From JACMLX01 sp031374935 (lineage in GTDB: Bacteria > Gemmatimonadota > Gemmatimonadetes > Gemmatimonadales > Gemmatimonadaceae): DNA of 64,000 bases. The notes beneath the pieces are model-generated. The model did not search any database. It was not told the origin of the DNA and was given only the letters and a program-made list of their open reading frames with translations. The stretch covers positions 1-64,000 of the forward strand of contig JANMHB010000195.1 of the NCBI GenBank assembly GCA_031374935.1. Reading direction: 5' to 3'. The stretch's first letter is position 1. Each line of letters starts with the position of its first letter. Of the stretch, positions 34,607 to 43,189 are shown in pieces. A program made the position numbers and the translations under genes.

Positions 34607-36130
34607 ATGCATTCCATTCAGCCTGTACCTCAGTCGCGACCCGGAATCCAGCCCTACGCGCGCCCGACAAATCAAAGTGGCCCCAATACGCCGAACGATC
34701 GGCGCGACGACAGCGATGCCCTGATCGATGTCAAGCTCGCCGGCGACCTCGCGCGCTTCGTCATCAACGCGTGCCGCCGCCATCGCATGGCGGTGATTCT
34801 GGTCTTTCTCGGGTTTGTCGTTGCGGGCGCGGTGAGCGTGGTGCTTCTGCCCCGGAACTACTACTCGGAAACGAAACTGCTCGCTGATCGCAACGTGGTG
34901 ATGCCGCTGCTTGGCAACCCTGGCCGGCCGAACACCGATGCGGATACGCCGACGCGACTGGCGTCGGATCTGATCATGACTCGGGCGAACCTGCTCCGGA
35001 TCTCGAAGGATCTCGACCTGCTCCGGCTGTACGATCAGAGGCGGCCATTTCTCGGTCGGGTGAAGCGGCGCCTGCGCGACATGATCAAGGGGCCGCTCAC
35101 CGACGAAGAGAAGATCGGGGAGCTCATCTGGACACTGCGGACGAAGATGAACGTTCGCGTGGGTGAGGGCACCGTCATTATCGGCACAGTATGGAACGAC
35201 CCGGAGATCGCGTTCAAGATCGTTCAGGCCGCGGAGAAGCACTATCTCGCCGACCGCGAGGCGCAGGAACTGGCACTGATCACCGGCACGATCAGCATTC
35301 TCGAGAAGAGTGCGGCCGACGTGGGCCGGGATATCAATCGCATGCTCGACTCGCTGGGTCGGCAGCGGGCGGCGCTGGCGCCGGATGAGGCCCGCGGATT
35401 CCTGCTTCCTCCACCCACCGTTCGCGAGGCGCCGAGTGCGACCGTCGTGGCGGCGCAGGCGAATCTGGAATCGGTGTTGCGCTCGATCACGGAGCTGGAG
35501 CAGTACCGGAGCCGTCGATTGAACGAGCTGCAGACGTTGCTGACTGAACAGCGCATCACCTACGGCGCAGAGCATCCGCAGATCGAGAGTACCCAGCAGC
35601 TGATCAAGTCATTGTCGAGCGAGTCGCCGCAACTGGTGCAGCTGCGGGCCGAAGAGCAGAAGCTTCGTTCGCTGGTCGTGCAGCTCGGCGGCTCGCCGGC
35701 TGCGGCAGCCGCGAGCCTTGGAGCGGATCAGTCGTTCGCCGCCGTCGCTCTGCGCAACATGGCCGGCATGCGGATCGATTCGATCGTTCAGGAAAAGCAG
35801 GCGTACGGGCGGTCGCGCCTTCGCATCGCGATGACGTCGTACCAGGCGCTGCTCGAGCGGCTCGACGGTGCACGGATCGAGCTCGAGACCGTGCGCGCCA
35901 CTTTTGCGTTCAAGTACGGCGTGCTCATTCCGGCGTCGGTTGCGAAGGATCCTATCGGTACCGGCTGGCCCATCACGTTGCTCGGGGCCGGCATCCTCGG
36001 CGCCGTCTTGGCAGTGATCACCGCCGTGATGCTTGATATCGCCGGGCGTCGCGTGCTCGAATCGTGGCAGATCGAGCGCACGATCGGAGTACCCGTCCTT
36101 GGCGAGGCACCGTTGGCGCTCAAGTCATGA
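34607..36130 (+). CDS. Wzz/GumC-family polysaccharide co-polymerase
   Basis: A 507-aa inner-membrane protein with TM1 at 61-81 and TM2 at about 453-475. Between them lies a long periplasmic helical region with coiled-coil-like stretches (LNELQTLLTEQRITYGAEHPQIES, in part). This GumC-like form lacks a fused C-terminal BY-kinase domain: after TM2 only a short tail (DIAGRRVLESWQIERTIGVPVLGEAPLALKS, in part) remains, reminiscent of the region leading into such a kinase. Wzz-type proteins set polymer chain length and bridge to the OPX channel. The next gene looks like a detached, degenerate kinase. Confidence 0.85.
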   Translation: MHSIQPVPQSRPGIQPYARPTNQSGPNTPNDRRDDSDALIDVKLAGDLARFVINACRRHRMAVILVFLGFVVAGAVSVVLLPRNYYSETKLLADRNVVMPLLGNPGRPNTDADTPTRLASDLIMTRANLLRISKDLDLLRLYDQRRPFLGRVKRRLRDMIKGPLTDEEKIGELIWTLRTKMNVRVGEGTVIIGTVWNDPEIAFKIVQAAEKHYLADREAQELALITGTISILEKSAADVGRDINRMLDSLGRQRAALAPDEARGFLLPPPTVREAPSATVVAAQANLESVLRSITELEQYRSRRLNELQTLLTEQRITYGAEHPQIESTQQLIKSLSSESPQLVQLRAEEQKLRSLVVQLGGSPAAAAASLGADQSFAAVALRNMAGMRIDSIVQEKQAYGRSRLRIAMTSYQALLERLDGARIELETVRATFAFKYGVLIPASVAKDPIGTGWPITLLGAGILGAVLAVITAVMLDIAGRRVLESWQIERTIGVPVLGEAPLALKS

Positions 36131-36227
36131 TGCTGCCCGACGTTGCGCAGATTGGTTCACCACGTGGCCCCATCAGGATGCCATCAGACGTTCGCCGTGC
36201 ATGGCGCGAGCGGCAAGGAGAAGGGGC

Positions 36228-37199
36228 ATGACGAGTGCGAATGGGAGTGAGCGCCGGTCCGACATTGCGATGGTCGAGCATCCGCCGGCCCGCAGCGATG
36301 CGCTGCAGCGTGCCACACCGGCCACCGCCGAGTTACCGGATCAGGTGGCGCGGATCTGGGATCGACTCGAGCTGCGCGACCGATCGATGGTGGTCTGTCT
36401 CGAGGCCATCGTGCGCTCCGTCCGGGTCGATGGCACGGCCTCGGTTGAGGAGGTCGTCGACCGCTACGTGACTGCACAATCGCGAGTCGATCTGAATCCG
36501 GAGTACGCGACGCGGGCCGCATCGGATGCGACCAGCGCGCAGGAACTCAAGGCCGAACTGCTCGAGTCGGTGTTACCGCGTCTGGTGCATTCGGAGGTTG
36601 TCGCGATTCCCGCTGGCGGACTTGGCGCACCCGACGCGGTGATCCAGATCGCAAATCCATGGCTCCGGCTGGCGCTGTTGGAGTCGGGATTGATTCAGCT
36701 TGATCCACACGCCGAGGCTGCGACACGTGAGAAGGGGATGGTCCGCGTGTCGGCCGCGACGGGGAAGGGGATTGCCACGCCGGACAGCGACTGGGCACAA
36801 GTATGGTTCGCCATGATGCGCTTCGACTGGACAACGCTGGCGGTGGTGCCGGCGTCCCCACGCGACGGAGGTCTCGCCACGGCCGCGGCGCTGGTGGAAG
36901 CGGGACAGCGCTATGCCGAAGGCACCGTCCATCTGGTGGATGCCACTGCGGCGGCGCCGCACGCCGTCGATCTGATCATCGCCAGCATGAGTGGCACGAT
37001 TGCACACGGTACCAAGTTGATCGTCGCATTGGACAACCCGCTCGTCAATCCGACATCGATCCCGATCGCGCGCGCTGCGGATGCCTCACTGCTCGGTGTG
37101 CGCCTCGGTGGGCCCTCACTCCGCGAGACACAGCGCACCGTGGATAGCATCGGCCGTGACTATTTCATCGGCTCGGTGGCGATCCGTACCGAGAAATGA
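36228..37199 (+). CDS. Degenerate BY-kinase-like P-loop NTPase (Walker A lysine lost)
   Basis: A 323-aa protein. The C-terminal half (about 200-323) follows the CpsD/Wzc-type bacterial tyrosine-kinase pattern in outline. The Walker A equivalent is SPRDGGLAT (210-218), where Lys is L216 and Ser is A217; Walker A' is VHLVDAT (D238) and Walker B-like VALDNPL (D269), followed by an AADASLLGVRLGG segment. The N-terminal half (1-200) is not recognised. The start at 36228 has AAGGAG 7 nt upstream; the longer frame overlaps the Wzz gene. It probably binds the Wzz-like protein as a regulatory subunit without kinase activity. No canonical BY-kinase was seen in the window. Confidence 0.6.
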   Translation: MTSANGSERRSDIAMVEHPPARSDALQRATPATAELPDQVARIWDRLELRDRSMVVCLEAIVRSVRVDGTASVEEVVDRYVTAQSRVDLNPEYATRAASDATSAQELKAELLESVLPRLVHSEVVAIPAGGLGAPDAVIQIANPWLRLALLESGLIQLDPHAEAATREKGMVRVSAATGKGIATPDSDWAQVWFAMMRFDWTTLAVVPASPRDGGLATAAALVEAGQRYAEGTVHLVDATAAAPHAVDLIIASMSGTIAHGTKLIVALDNPLVNPTSIPIARAADASLLGVRLGGPSLRETQRTVDSIGRDYFIGSVAIRTEK

Positions 37200-37293
37200 G
37201 ACCTGCGCTTGTCGATCCCGAGGCGCCGATGCCCGAGCGAGACTCGAGGCCGGGTGCCCTCGAGCTGACGTAGGAATGTCGTCCTTACTGCTG

Positions 37294-37299
37294 AAGGAG
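37294..37299 (+). promoter_or_regulatory. Strong Shine-Dalgarno of the 54-aa membrane peptide gene
   Basis: AAGGAG lies 7 nt before the GTG at 37307. It is among the best ribosome-binding sites in the window and is the main reason for calling the short downstream ORF. Confidence 0.6.
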
Positions 37300-37306
37300 T
37301 GGGATC

Positions 37307-37471
37307 GTGCGCCGATTGCTGTTCATGTCGATTCTCTTCGCGACATTTGCGATCCCCATGCGCGCGGCGCGGACATCGACGGCGGCCCGCGGACTGCGCC
37401 GTGCGGTGACGGGGATGGTCGTGTGGATCATCATCTATGCCATGTTGCTCTCCTTCACGCAGCTGGTGTAG
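37307..37471 (+). CDS. Small membrane protein, 54 aa, unknown function
   Basis: A short ORF from GTG to TAG encoding 54 aa. It has two hydrophobic segments, LLFMSILFATFAI at residues 4-16 and VVWIIIYAMLLSF at 38-50, separated by an arginine-rich loop (MRAARTSTAARGLRRA). The loop charge predicts a cytoplasmic loop with both ends outside, or a hairpin. AAGGAG sits 7 nt upstream, and the next gene (Wzy/ligase) starts 16 bp after its stop with its own GGAGG. Position in the export operon suggests a small accessory subunit of the polymerase or Wzz; no family is recognised. Confidence 0.6.
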   Translation: MRRLLFMSILFATFAIPMRAARTSTAARGLRRAVTGMVVWIIIYAMLLSFTQLV

Positions 37472-37487
37472 CGCCGGAGGCGTTGCC

Positions 37488-39086
37488 ATGAGCTCTTCGC
37501 TTGAACGAGGCCTGGCGCTGCCCCAGTGGGTGATGCGGTCAGTGCCGTCTACCGATGGGCCGTCCGGATGGCGCGCGCGTGTGTGGCCCTGGGTCCTGGT
37601 GTCGGTGCTACTCGTCTGTGTCGCAGTCCTGCTCACCACCGGTCAACCGCTGCTCGCAGTCGTCCCCGCCGGGGTTGCCTTGCTCGCCGCGTTCGTCTGG
37701 ACGCAGCCGCTGCGCTACACGGTCTTCCCGGTCGTCTTTGCGCAATGCGTCTTTTTCTCGCCAGGTTTCGACGCCAGCGGAGCCTTGTGGACGAACGTGT
37801 TCGATCCGGGCTACCGATTCGTCACGCTGTATCTGAACAAGACGACGCCCCTGGCATTCATGTCGATCTCCGGCCAGGAGCTGACGTATGTCCTGTTGTT
37901 CGCACTGATCCTCACCCGTATCGTCCGTGGGCAGCGCATCGACCGGGTCGGCCAGACGAAGAGCGCGAACGTGCTGTACTTCTTCCTCGCGCTGTCGCTG
38001 GTCGCCATCGTGTGGCTGGAAATGTGGGGCACGGTGCGCGGTGGGAACATGCGCTCGTCACTCTTCCAGATCCGGCAGTTTCTCTGGCTCCCATTGCAGA
38101 CGTTCGTCCTCGGCTGCGCCATGCGTGACTCAGGCGACTTCCGCCGGATCGGGATCATCATCACCCTGGCTGCGATCATCAAGGCGGCGGCGGGCACCTA
38201 CTTGCTGGTGACGCGAGACACGAGCGGCGGCATCGAACCAGCGTTCATGACCGGACATGAGGATTCGGTCCTCTACGTCTCGGTCATCTTCGTCTGGATT
38301 GCCGCGTGGGTTCATCAGCAGTCGTGGCAGCGCTTGCTCGCTGGCGCAGCTGTTGTCGGCTGGCTTGGGCTCGCGGTGGTCCTCAACAATCGCCGCCTGG
38401 CGTGGGTGGGGCTCGTCGGATGCTGTCTGGCATTCTATCCGCTTATTGGCGGACGCCTGAAGCGTCGACTGAAGCTTGCGCTGCTTTGTGCGGCGCCACT
38501 GATCGCCGTGTACCTGTTCCTTGCGCGGACGCACTCCGAAGGCATCTTTTCGCCCGGCGCTGAACTGATGGGGATTGCCAACACCGCTGATGCGTCGACA
38601 CTATGGCGCGTGATGGAAAACCAGAACATGGTGCTCACATTTCGCGAGCATCGGCTGTTCGGCTCCGGCTTCGGGCACGAATGGTTCGAATTTGTGCCGC
38701 TGCCACCCGTCTCCTCTGCCTACAAGGAGTATCGGCTGATAGCGCACAACAGTCTGCTCTGGCTGATGGGCGTCGCGGGGACGATCGGCTTCATGTTTGT
38801 CTGGATGCCGATCGTGGTCGGCGTGTACCTCGCCGCGCGCAGCTATCACCATGCGCGACACTCACGAGACCGCACGGCGGCAGTGGCCGTGCTGGCGATT
38901 GCCGTCTGCTACGTGAATCACGCGTGGGCGGACGTCGGGCTCGGGACGCCATTGCCCACCTTCCTGATGGCTGTCGGACTGGCGCTCGCAGGCAAGCTGG
39001 CGACCGAGACTGGCGCATGGCCCGAGAACGTGAAGCTGGCGTCACGGCCAGCTGATGGCACCGATCTCGCGCTGCCTTCGCGATAA
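37488..39086 (+). CDS. O-antigen ligase/polymerase (Wzy-type) membrane protein
   Basis: A 532-aa protein with about 10-12 hydrophobic segments and a large periplasmic loop (residues ~360-440, with HRLFGSGFGHEWF), as in the Wzy/WaaL family. It polymerises lipid-linked repeat units or joins a glycan to a lipid acceptor. The ATG at 37488 has GGAGG (37476-37480) 7 nt upstream; the frame open from 37437 overlaps the small membrane protein gene. It is the last gene of plus-strand system A before the hairpin at 39105. Polymerase and ligase cannot be separated by sequence alone. Confidence 0.85.
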   Translation: MSSSLERGLALPQWVMRSVPSTDGPSGWRARVWPWVLVSVLLVCVAVLLTTGQPLLAVVPAGVALLAAFVWTQPLRYTVFPVVFAQCVFFSPGFDASGALWTNVFDPGYRFVTLYLNKTTPLAFMSISGQELTYVLLFALILTRIVRGQRIDRVGQTKSANVLYFFLALSLVAIVWLEMWGTVRGGNMRSSLFQIRQFLWLPLQTFVLGCAMRDSGDFRRIGIIITLAAIIKAAAGTYLLVTRDTSGGIEPAFMTGHEDSVLYVSVIFVWIAAWVHQQSWQRLLAGAAVVGWLGLAVVLNNRRLAWVGLVGCCLAFYPLIGGRLKRRLKLALLCAAPLIAVYLFLARTHSEGIFSPGAELMGIANTADASTLWRVMENQNMVLTFREHRLFGSGFGHEWFEFVPLPPVSSAYKEYRLIAHNSLLWLMGVAGTIGFMFVWMPIVVGVYLAARSYHHARHSRDRTAAVAVLAIAVCYVNHAWADVGLGTPLPTFLMAVGLALAGKLATETGAWPENVKLASRPADGTDLALPSR

Positions 39087-39104
39087 GCGATCGCCCCGAC
39101 CGTC

Positions 39105-39131
39105 CGTACGACAAAAAATCTGAGTCGTACG
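39105..39131. terminator. Hairpin between convergent operons A and B
   Basis: CGTACGAC at 39105-39112 and GTCGTACG at 39124-39131 form an exact 8-bp stem with an 11-nt loop that contains an A-run. It lies in the 101-bp gap between the Wzy stop (plus) and the Wzx stop (minus), so it could end transcripts from both sides. A clear U-tract is absent, so efficiency is uncertain. Confidence 0.5.
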
Positions 39132-39187
39132 CTGTGTGGGTGGAGGGTGCAGTGACGCGTGGCCTGCGGTGCCGTGCGTCGCGCGGT

Positions 39188-40516
39188 TCAGGCGGCTGGC
39201 GCTGCGGCCGCCGGTCTCGGAAAGAGATCCGGGATCAGTGCGCGAATGTAGAACGCGAGCATGACCACCTCGAGAATGGTGTCACCGAGCATCGCGCCAA
39301 CGGCGCCATTGCCGAGATACTTCTCGCCGGCCCAGATGCAGACGCCACACACCGGGAACGCCAGCAACGCGGCAACGCTGGTGACGTAGCCGAAGACCTT
39401 GTGCTTGCCGGCCGCGATCAGTGACGTCGCCAGCGCCTGCTGTGTAAACCACAGGAAGACGACCACGCCCATGATCTGAAGCACCGGAATACTGCCAGCG
39501 AACGAGGGCGGATAGCGAAGCACGCGCAGCAGGAACTCGGGGAAAATGCCCAGCACGATGGCGATGGGGAGCGCCGCGAGAATCACTGTGCCGATCAGCA
39601 TCCAGGCCAGGCGCGCGAATCGCGCGCGGTCGCCGTCGTGGTACACGCGCGTCAGTGCCGGCAGCGTCGAGTTGCTGATGGCCAGCGGAATGACGAATGC
39701 GGCGCCAAAGAACCTCTTCGCCAGCCCCAGCCATCCGATCGCCTCGACCGTCGAGAGCTTCGACATGAGGAGGGCGGTCGAGCCCTCGCCGTAGATCAGA
39801 CTGAACACCTTCGAGGAAAGGAAGGGCATACCCGCTTTCGCGAGTTCCTTCGCATTCGGCACGGCAATCGCTGTCGTCGACGGAGTGGCCACACGTGCGG
39901 CGTACAGCAACGCGCGGCGCGCCACGAGGGCCGACGTGCCGTTGCAGACGATGTAGGCCGCTGCAAAGTTCCAGAGCGGCGCCTTGACCAGTACGAGCGC
40001 GATGACCATGACCGAGTACGTGACCTTCTCGATCAGCGCAATCCCGTTCAGCTTGACGAACTCCTGCAGTCCGGTCAACGCGGCGAGATAGGACTCCGTG
40101 ACCTGATTGAGGACGTATGCGGGCAGCACGAGCGCGATCAGCAGGTTGACTTCCGCACCGAAGTTCATCAGCCACGCCACCGGCGCGGCAAGACACACCA
40201 GCACTCCCGCCACGGCCGTTCGGAGCGCAAGCGACGTTCGGACGAGTGCGGTGGCGTTCTGCGGTGCCTTGGAGATTTCGGCAATCAGCACGTTCGATGT
40301 GCCGAGGCTCACCAATGCGGTGACAGTGCCCGCGAATGCCGTGGCCAGGCTGATGCGCCCGAGATTGAGCACACCCAGGTAGCTTGGCAGGTAGAACGTC
40401 ACCAGCAACGCAAGCGACCACGAGATTGCTTGTGTCAGGAGCGTGACTGCGACGGCCCGAGTGACGCCGTGTGCGATGAACTCGCGGATCCGTGCGCGGA
40501 GCCCCGTCACATGCAC
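39188..40516 (-). CDS. Oligosaccharide flippase (Wzx-like), first
   Basis: A polytopic protein of about 442 aa from the GTG at 40516 (the frame opens at 40675 with a polar, unconserved leader; a second GTG is at 40510). Twelve to fourteen hydrophobic segments begin with VAVTLLTQAISWSLALL at about residue 18. Members of the MOP/PST family flip undecaprenyl-linked repeat units to the periplasm. It is the last gene of minus-strand system B. System A has no Wzx of its own strand, so this protein may serve either. No good ribosome-binding site was found for the chosen start. Confidence 0.82.
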   Translation of the reverse strand: MHVTGLRARIREFIAHGVTRAVAVTLLTQAISWSLALLVTFYLPSYLGVLNLGRISLATAFAGTVTALVSLGTSNVLIAEISKAPQNATALVRTSLALRTAVAGVLVCLAAPVAWLMNFGAEVNLLIALVLPAYVLNQVTESYLAALTGLQEFVKLNGIALIEKVTYSVMVIALVLVKAPLWNFAAAYIVCNGTSALVARRALLYAARVATPSTTAIAVPNAKELAKAGMPFLSSKVFSLIYGEGSTALLMSKLSTVEAIGWLGLAKRFFGAAFVIPLAISNSTLPALTRVYHDGDRARFARLAWMLIGTVILAALPIAIVLGIFPEFLLRVLRYPPSFAGSIPVLQIMGVVVFLWFTQQALATSLIAAGKHKVFGYVTSVAALLAFPVCGVCIWAGEKYLGNGAVGAMLGDTILEVVMLAFYIRALIPDLFPRPAAAAPAA

Positions 40517-40988
40517 TCGCGAGTCAGTCCACCCGCAACGATGCGTCCACTCGTCGCTGACAGCCTCCGTCCCCCAGTCATCGACGAGGCGCCATCCGGA
40601 CTCGCCGCAGGCCGATATCGCACAGGGCGGTTCGCGGACCGGCCAGATCTGCCCGAGGGCCGACGGCGACGACACGAGGTTCCGGCGCCGCGCAGGGCAT
40701 CCGGCAAATGATCTCGAGGTCCGATGACGGTGTCATGTTCCGGCGAATAGTACGAGCAACGGGTGGCGTGCACCAGCCGCGTGCCTCGGTGCACAGAGTG
40801 GCGAGAGACTGCGGTGGAGCGGGAACGATGGCTTGGCATCGAAGCGGAACACGGCTGCCAACGCGTCACAGTATCGTCATCCGTCTGCCTGATCCTCACC
40901 AGACGCGCAGGCCCGGGCGAGGTGACACCGACCGGCTGTCAACTCGCGGATGCGGTTTCAGATCCGGGTGCACGATCACGGCGACGGA
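40517..40988. other. 472-bp region without a supported gene
   Basis: It lies between the WecG-type gene and the flippase, both on the minus strand. The open frames here are polar, arginine-rich and have no family signature. It probably holds the promoter and leader of the flippase, or an unconserved N-terminal extension of it (the frame is open to 40675). No convincing hairpin or repeat was seen. Confidence 0.45.
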
Positions 40989-41828
40989 TCACACAACACC
41001 GTCTTGGCGCGGAGCCGCGGCCGCGAGCCCACGCGTCACCTTCCGCACCCGCTGCACCTTCAGCATCCGGGACGTCCGCAACAGGATGCCAAGGAAACGC
41101 GGCCCCCGCAGCAGGTAGCGCTTCCACAACCGAGCCGGATCCTGTGCCAGCCGATACGCCCACTCGAATCCGGCGTTCGACATCCACTGCGGTGCACGAC
41201 TCAGTTGCCCGGAAATGAAGTCCAGACTGGCGCCGCATCCGATCGCGACGGCGGGGTGAATCTCATCGAGGGATCGTGAGATCCAGAGTTCCTGCTTCGG
41301 GGCGCCAAGGGCCACGAACACGATGTCAGGGCGTGCCGCCTTCACGCGGGCGAGGACCGCTGCATCCTCGGCACCTTTGCCGTCCATCGAAACAAACGCC
41401 GGGTCGACGCCGACGATCCTGACGCCGAAGCGCGCCGACAGTCGCTCTGCCGCCAGCTCGGCGGCGCCAGGCTCGCCAGGCATGCCCCCGAGCAGGTACA
41501 CGGCCCAGTCTTCCTTCGCCGCCAGCTCGACGATCGGAATGATCATGTCGGAACCGGACAGCTTCTCGGGAATCCGCATTCCCAGCATGCGCGACGTCCA
41601 GACCAGTGGCATCCCGTCGGCGAACGCCAGATCTGCGCGGCGGTAAGCCCGGCGAAGCCCCGCGTGTTCATCCGCCATCACGACATGATCGACGTTCGGC
41701 GTGAAGATCGCGCCTCCCGTTCCGCCGGCGACCAGCGACCGCACCGCATCGATGGCCTCATCGAATGCCAGGGCGTCCACCCACAACCGACCGAATCGAA
41801 CGCGATACCGCTCCGCGCTTCTGCTCAC
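40989..41828 (-). CDS. WecG/TagA/CpsF family glycosyltransferase
   Basis: A 279-aa GT26 enzyme. Family motifs are TPNVDHVVMADEH, LAFADGMPLVW, YLLGGMPGEPGAAE, VALGAPKQELW and IGCGASLDFISG. These enzymes add the second sugar (for example ManNAc or ManNAcA) to a polyprenyl-pyrophosphoryl-GlcNAc. The N-terminus is MSRSAERYRVRFGRLW and the length is near 250-280 aa, as usual. The C-terminal basic tail (KRYLLRGPRFLGILLRTSR, in part) may attach it to the membrane. It follows a GT2 gene by 97 bp and could extend the product of the fused sugar transferase. Confidence 0.9.
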   Translation of the reverse strand: MSRSAERYRVRFGRLWVDALAFDEAIDAVRSLVAGGTGGAIFTPNVDHVVMADEHAGLRRAYRRADLAFADGMPLVWTSRMLGMRIPEKLSGSDMIIPIVELAAKEDWAVYLLGGMPGEPGAAELAAERLSARFGVRIVGVDPAFVSMDGKGAEDAAVLARVKAARPDIVFVALGAPKQELWISRSLDEIHPAVAIGCGASLDFISGQLSRAPQWMSNAGFEWAYRLAQDPARLWKRYLLRGPRFLGILLRTSRMLKVQRVRKVTRGLAAAAPRQDGVV

Positions 41829-41925
41829 GATCCCGCAACCATGTTGATGTTTGATGTCGTTGGCTCACGCGACACAGTGCACGCGTTGTAGCGCCGGCCG
41901 GCCGTGCTGCACATGTCCCACCGCA

Positions 41926-43104
41926 TCATCGCTCGTCCGGGCGGGGCGTGCGGACCCACTCGCCGGCGCGTCCGCGAGGCGCGACGATGGCGGTCAGCTT
42001 CCAGAGCATGAACACGGGCAGCCACAGCATGTCGCGCACGGCGCGCAGGCCGGTTCCGGAGAGAACCATGCCGCGGATCACATAGACCGAGAGAAGGGCT
42101 GATGCCATCAGCCAGGCACCCAGTGGCGCAACGCCAGTGACACCAGCGAGCGCACTGGCGAGTGACAGCCCCAGGCCGACGAGGATGAATGCGGCCAATG
42201 TCGTCAGCGGCGGTACCAGCAGATCGAGCAGAAGATCAAGTGGAATGCGGCCGCCGGCGCGCAACAGCGAAGGGGCGTGCGCGCTCAGCAGCGCCAATCG
42301 GCCGCCTTCCCAGCGGGCGCGCTGCACCCGTGACGCGCGCGACGACGTTGGCATGTCCCCAAGGACGTGGGCTTCGGCCACATACTCGACGCGAATCCCG
42401 GCAAGGCCGAGGGCGATGCCATACTCGACATCCTCCACCACGGAAAATGCGCGCGGCGGAACTCGCCGGAGTGCAGCTGCGGAAAACGCCATGCCGTTAC
42501 CCCGCAGCCCGCACGACACGCCGCGGCGTTCACGGCCGAGGGAGCGGACGGTGTGGAACATCGTCAGTGCGATCACCATCAGCCTGGTGCGCCATGATGC
42601 GTTTGCATTCCGCACGCCGTACTCCGCCTGCAGCACCTCGGCACCCGCGGCGAATCGGGCGGAAAATGCCGACAGCAGATTCGGTGAGACCGAGGAGTCG
42701 GCGTCGACGACGACCACCACATCAGCGATCCCGTCGGCAAGACTTTTCCCGTACGCAAAGGCGAGCGCGTAGCCTTTTCCGCGCTCCGTCGCATGCTGAC
42801 GCTCGAGTACGATCGCACCAGCAGCGCGCGCATGCTGCGCCGTGTCGTCCGTGCAATTGTCGGCCACCACGATGATGCGGCGGCGGTCGGTCGGATACTC
42901 GACCGCCAGCAGGCTCTCGACCGTGGCGGCGATGCCGGCGGCTTCGTTGTGTGCCGGTACGACGACATCGAATGTGGTGGTGGTCGCCGGGGCAGGCGCC
43001 TTCCGCCGGCCCGACAGCAGCGTCAGCCACGCCAGATATCCACACGCGCAGAGTGCCGGAACCGCGAGGAGGAGCTGCAAGCCGGAGGCCAGCGCCGTGC
43101 TCAT
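41926..43104 (-). CDS. Processive-type glycosyltransferase family 2 (membrane)
   Basis: A 392-aa GT2 with an N-terminal membrane segment (11-30) and two or three C-terminal ones (about 283-350). VVVPAHNEA (47-55), D134-A-D136, E224-D225 and the QxxRW motif QRARW (261-265) are all present; QxxRW marks processive enzymes such as cellulose or hyaluronan synthases, but also some single-addition enzymes. It could make a homopolymer branch or lengthen the system B unit. It overlaps neither neighbour (85 bp to the fused transferase gene). Confidence 0.87.
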   Translation of the reverse strand: MSTALASGLQLLLAVPALCACGYLAWLTLLSGRRKAPAPATTTTFDVVVPAHNEAAGIAATVESLLAVEYPTDRRRIIVVADNCTDDTAQHARAAGAIVLERQHATERGKGYALAFAYGKSLADGIADVVVVVDADSSVSPNLLSAFSARFAAGAEVLQAEYGVRNANASWRTRLMVIALTMFHTVRSLGRERRGVSCGLRGNGMAFSAAALRRVPPRAFSVVEDVEYGIALGLAGIRVEYVAEAHVLGDMPTSSRASRVQRARWEGGRLALLSAHAPSLLRAGGRIPLDLLLDLLVPPLTTLAAFILVGLGLSLASALAGVTGVAPLGAWLMASALLSVYVIRGMVLSGTGLRAVRDMLWLPVFMLWKLTAIVAPRGRAGEWVRTPRPDER

Positions 43105-43189
43105 CTCCGACGCTCGACGCCGCGCTGTGTACGCGTGGCGTTCGTGCCGAACGATTCGACGGCTGCTGGTTCGGGCAGTCGTCGGGTGT

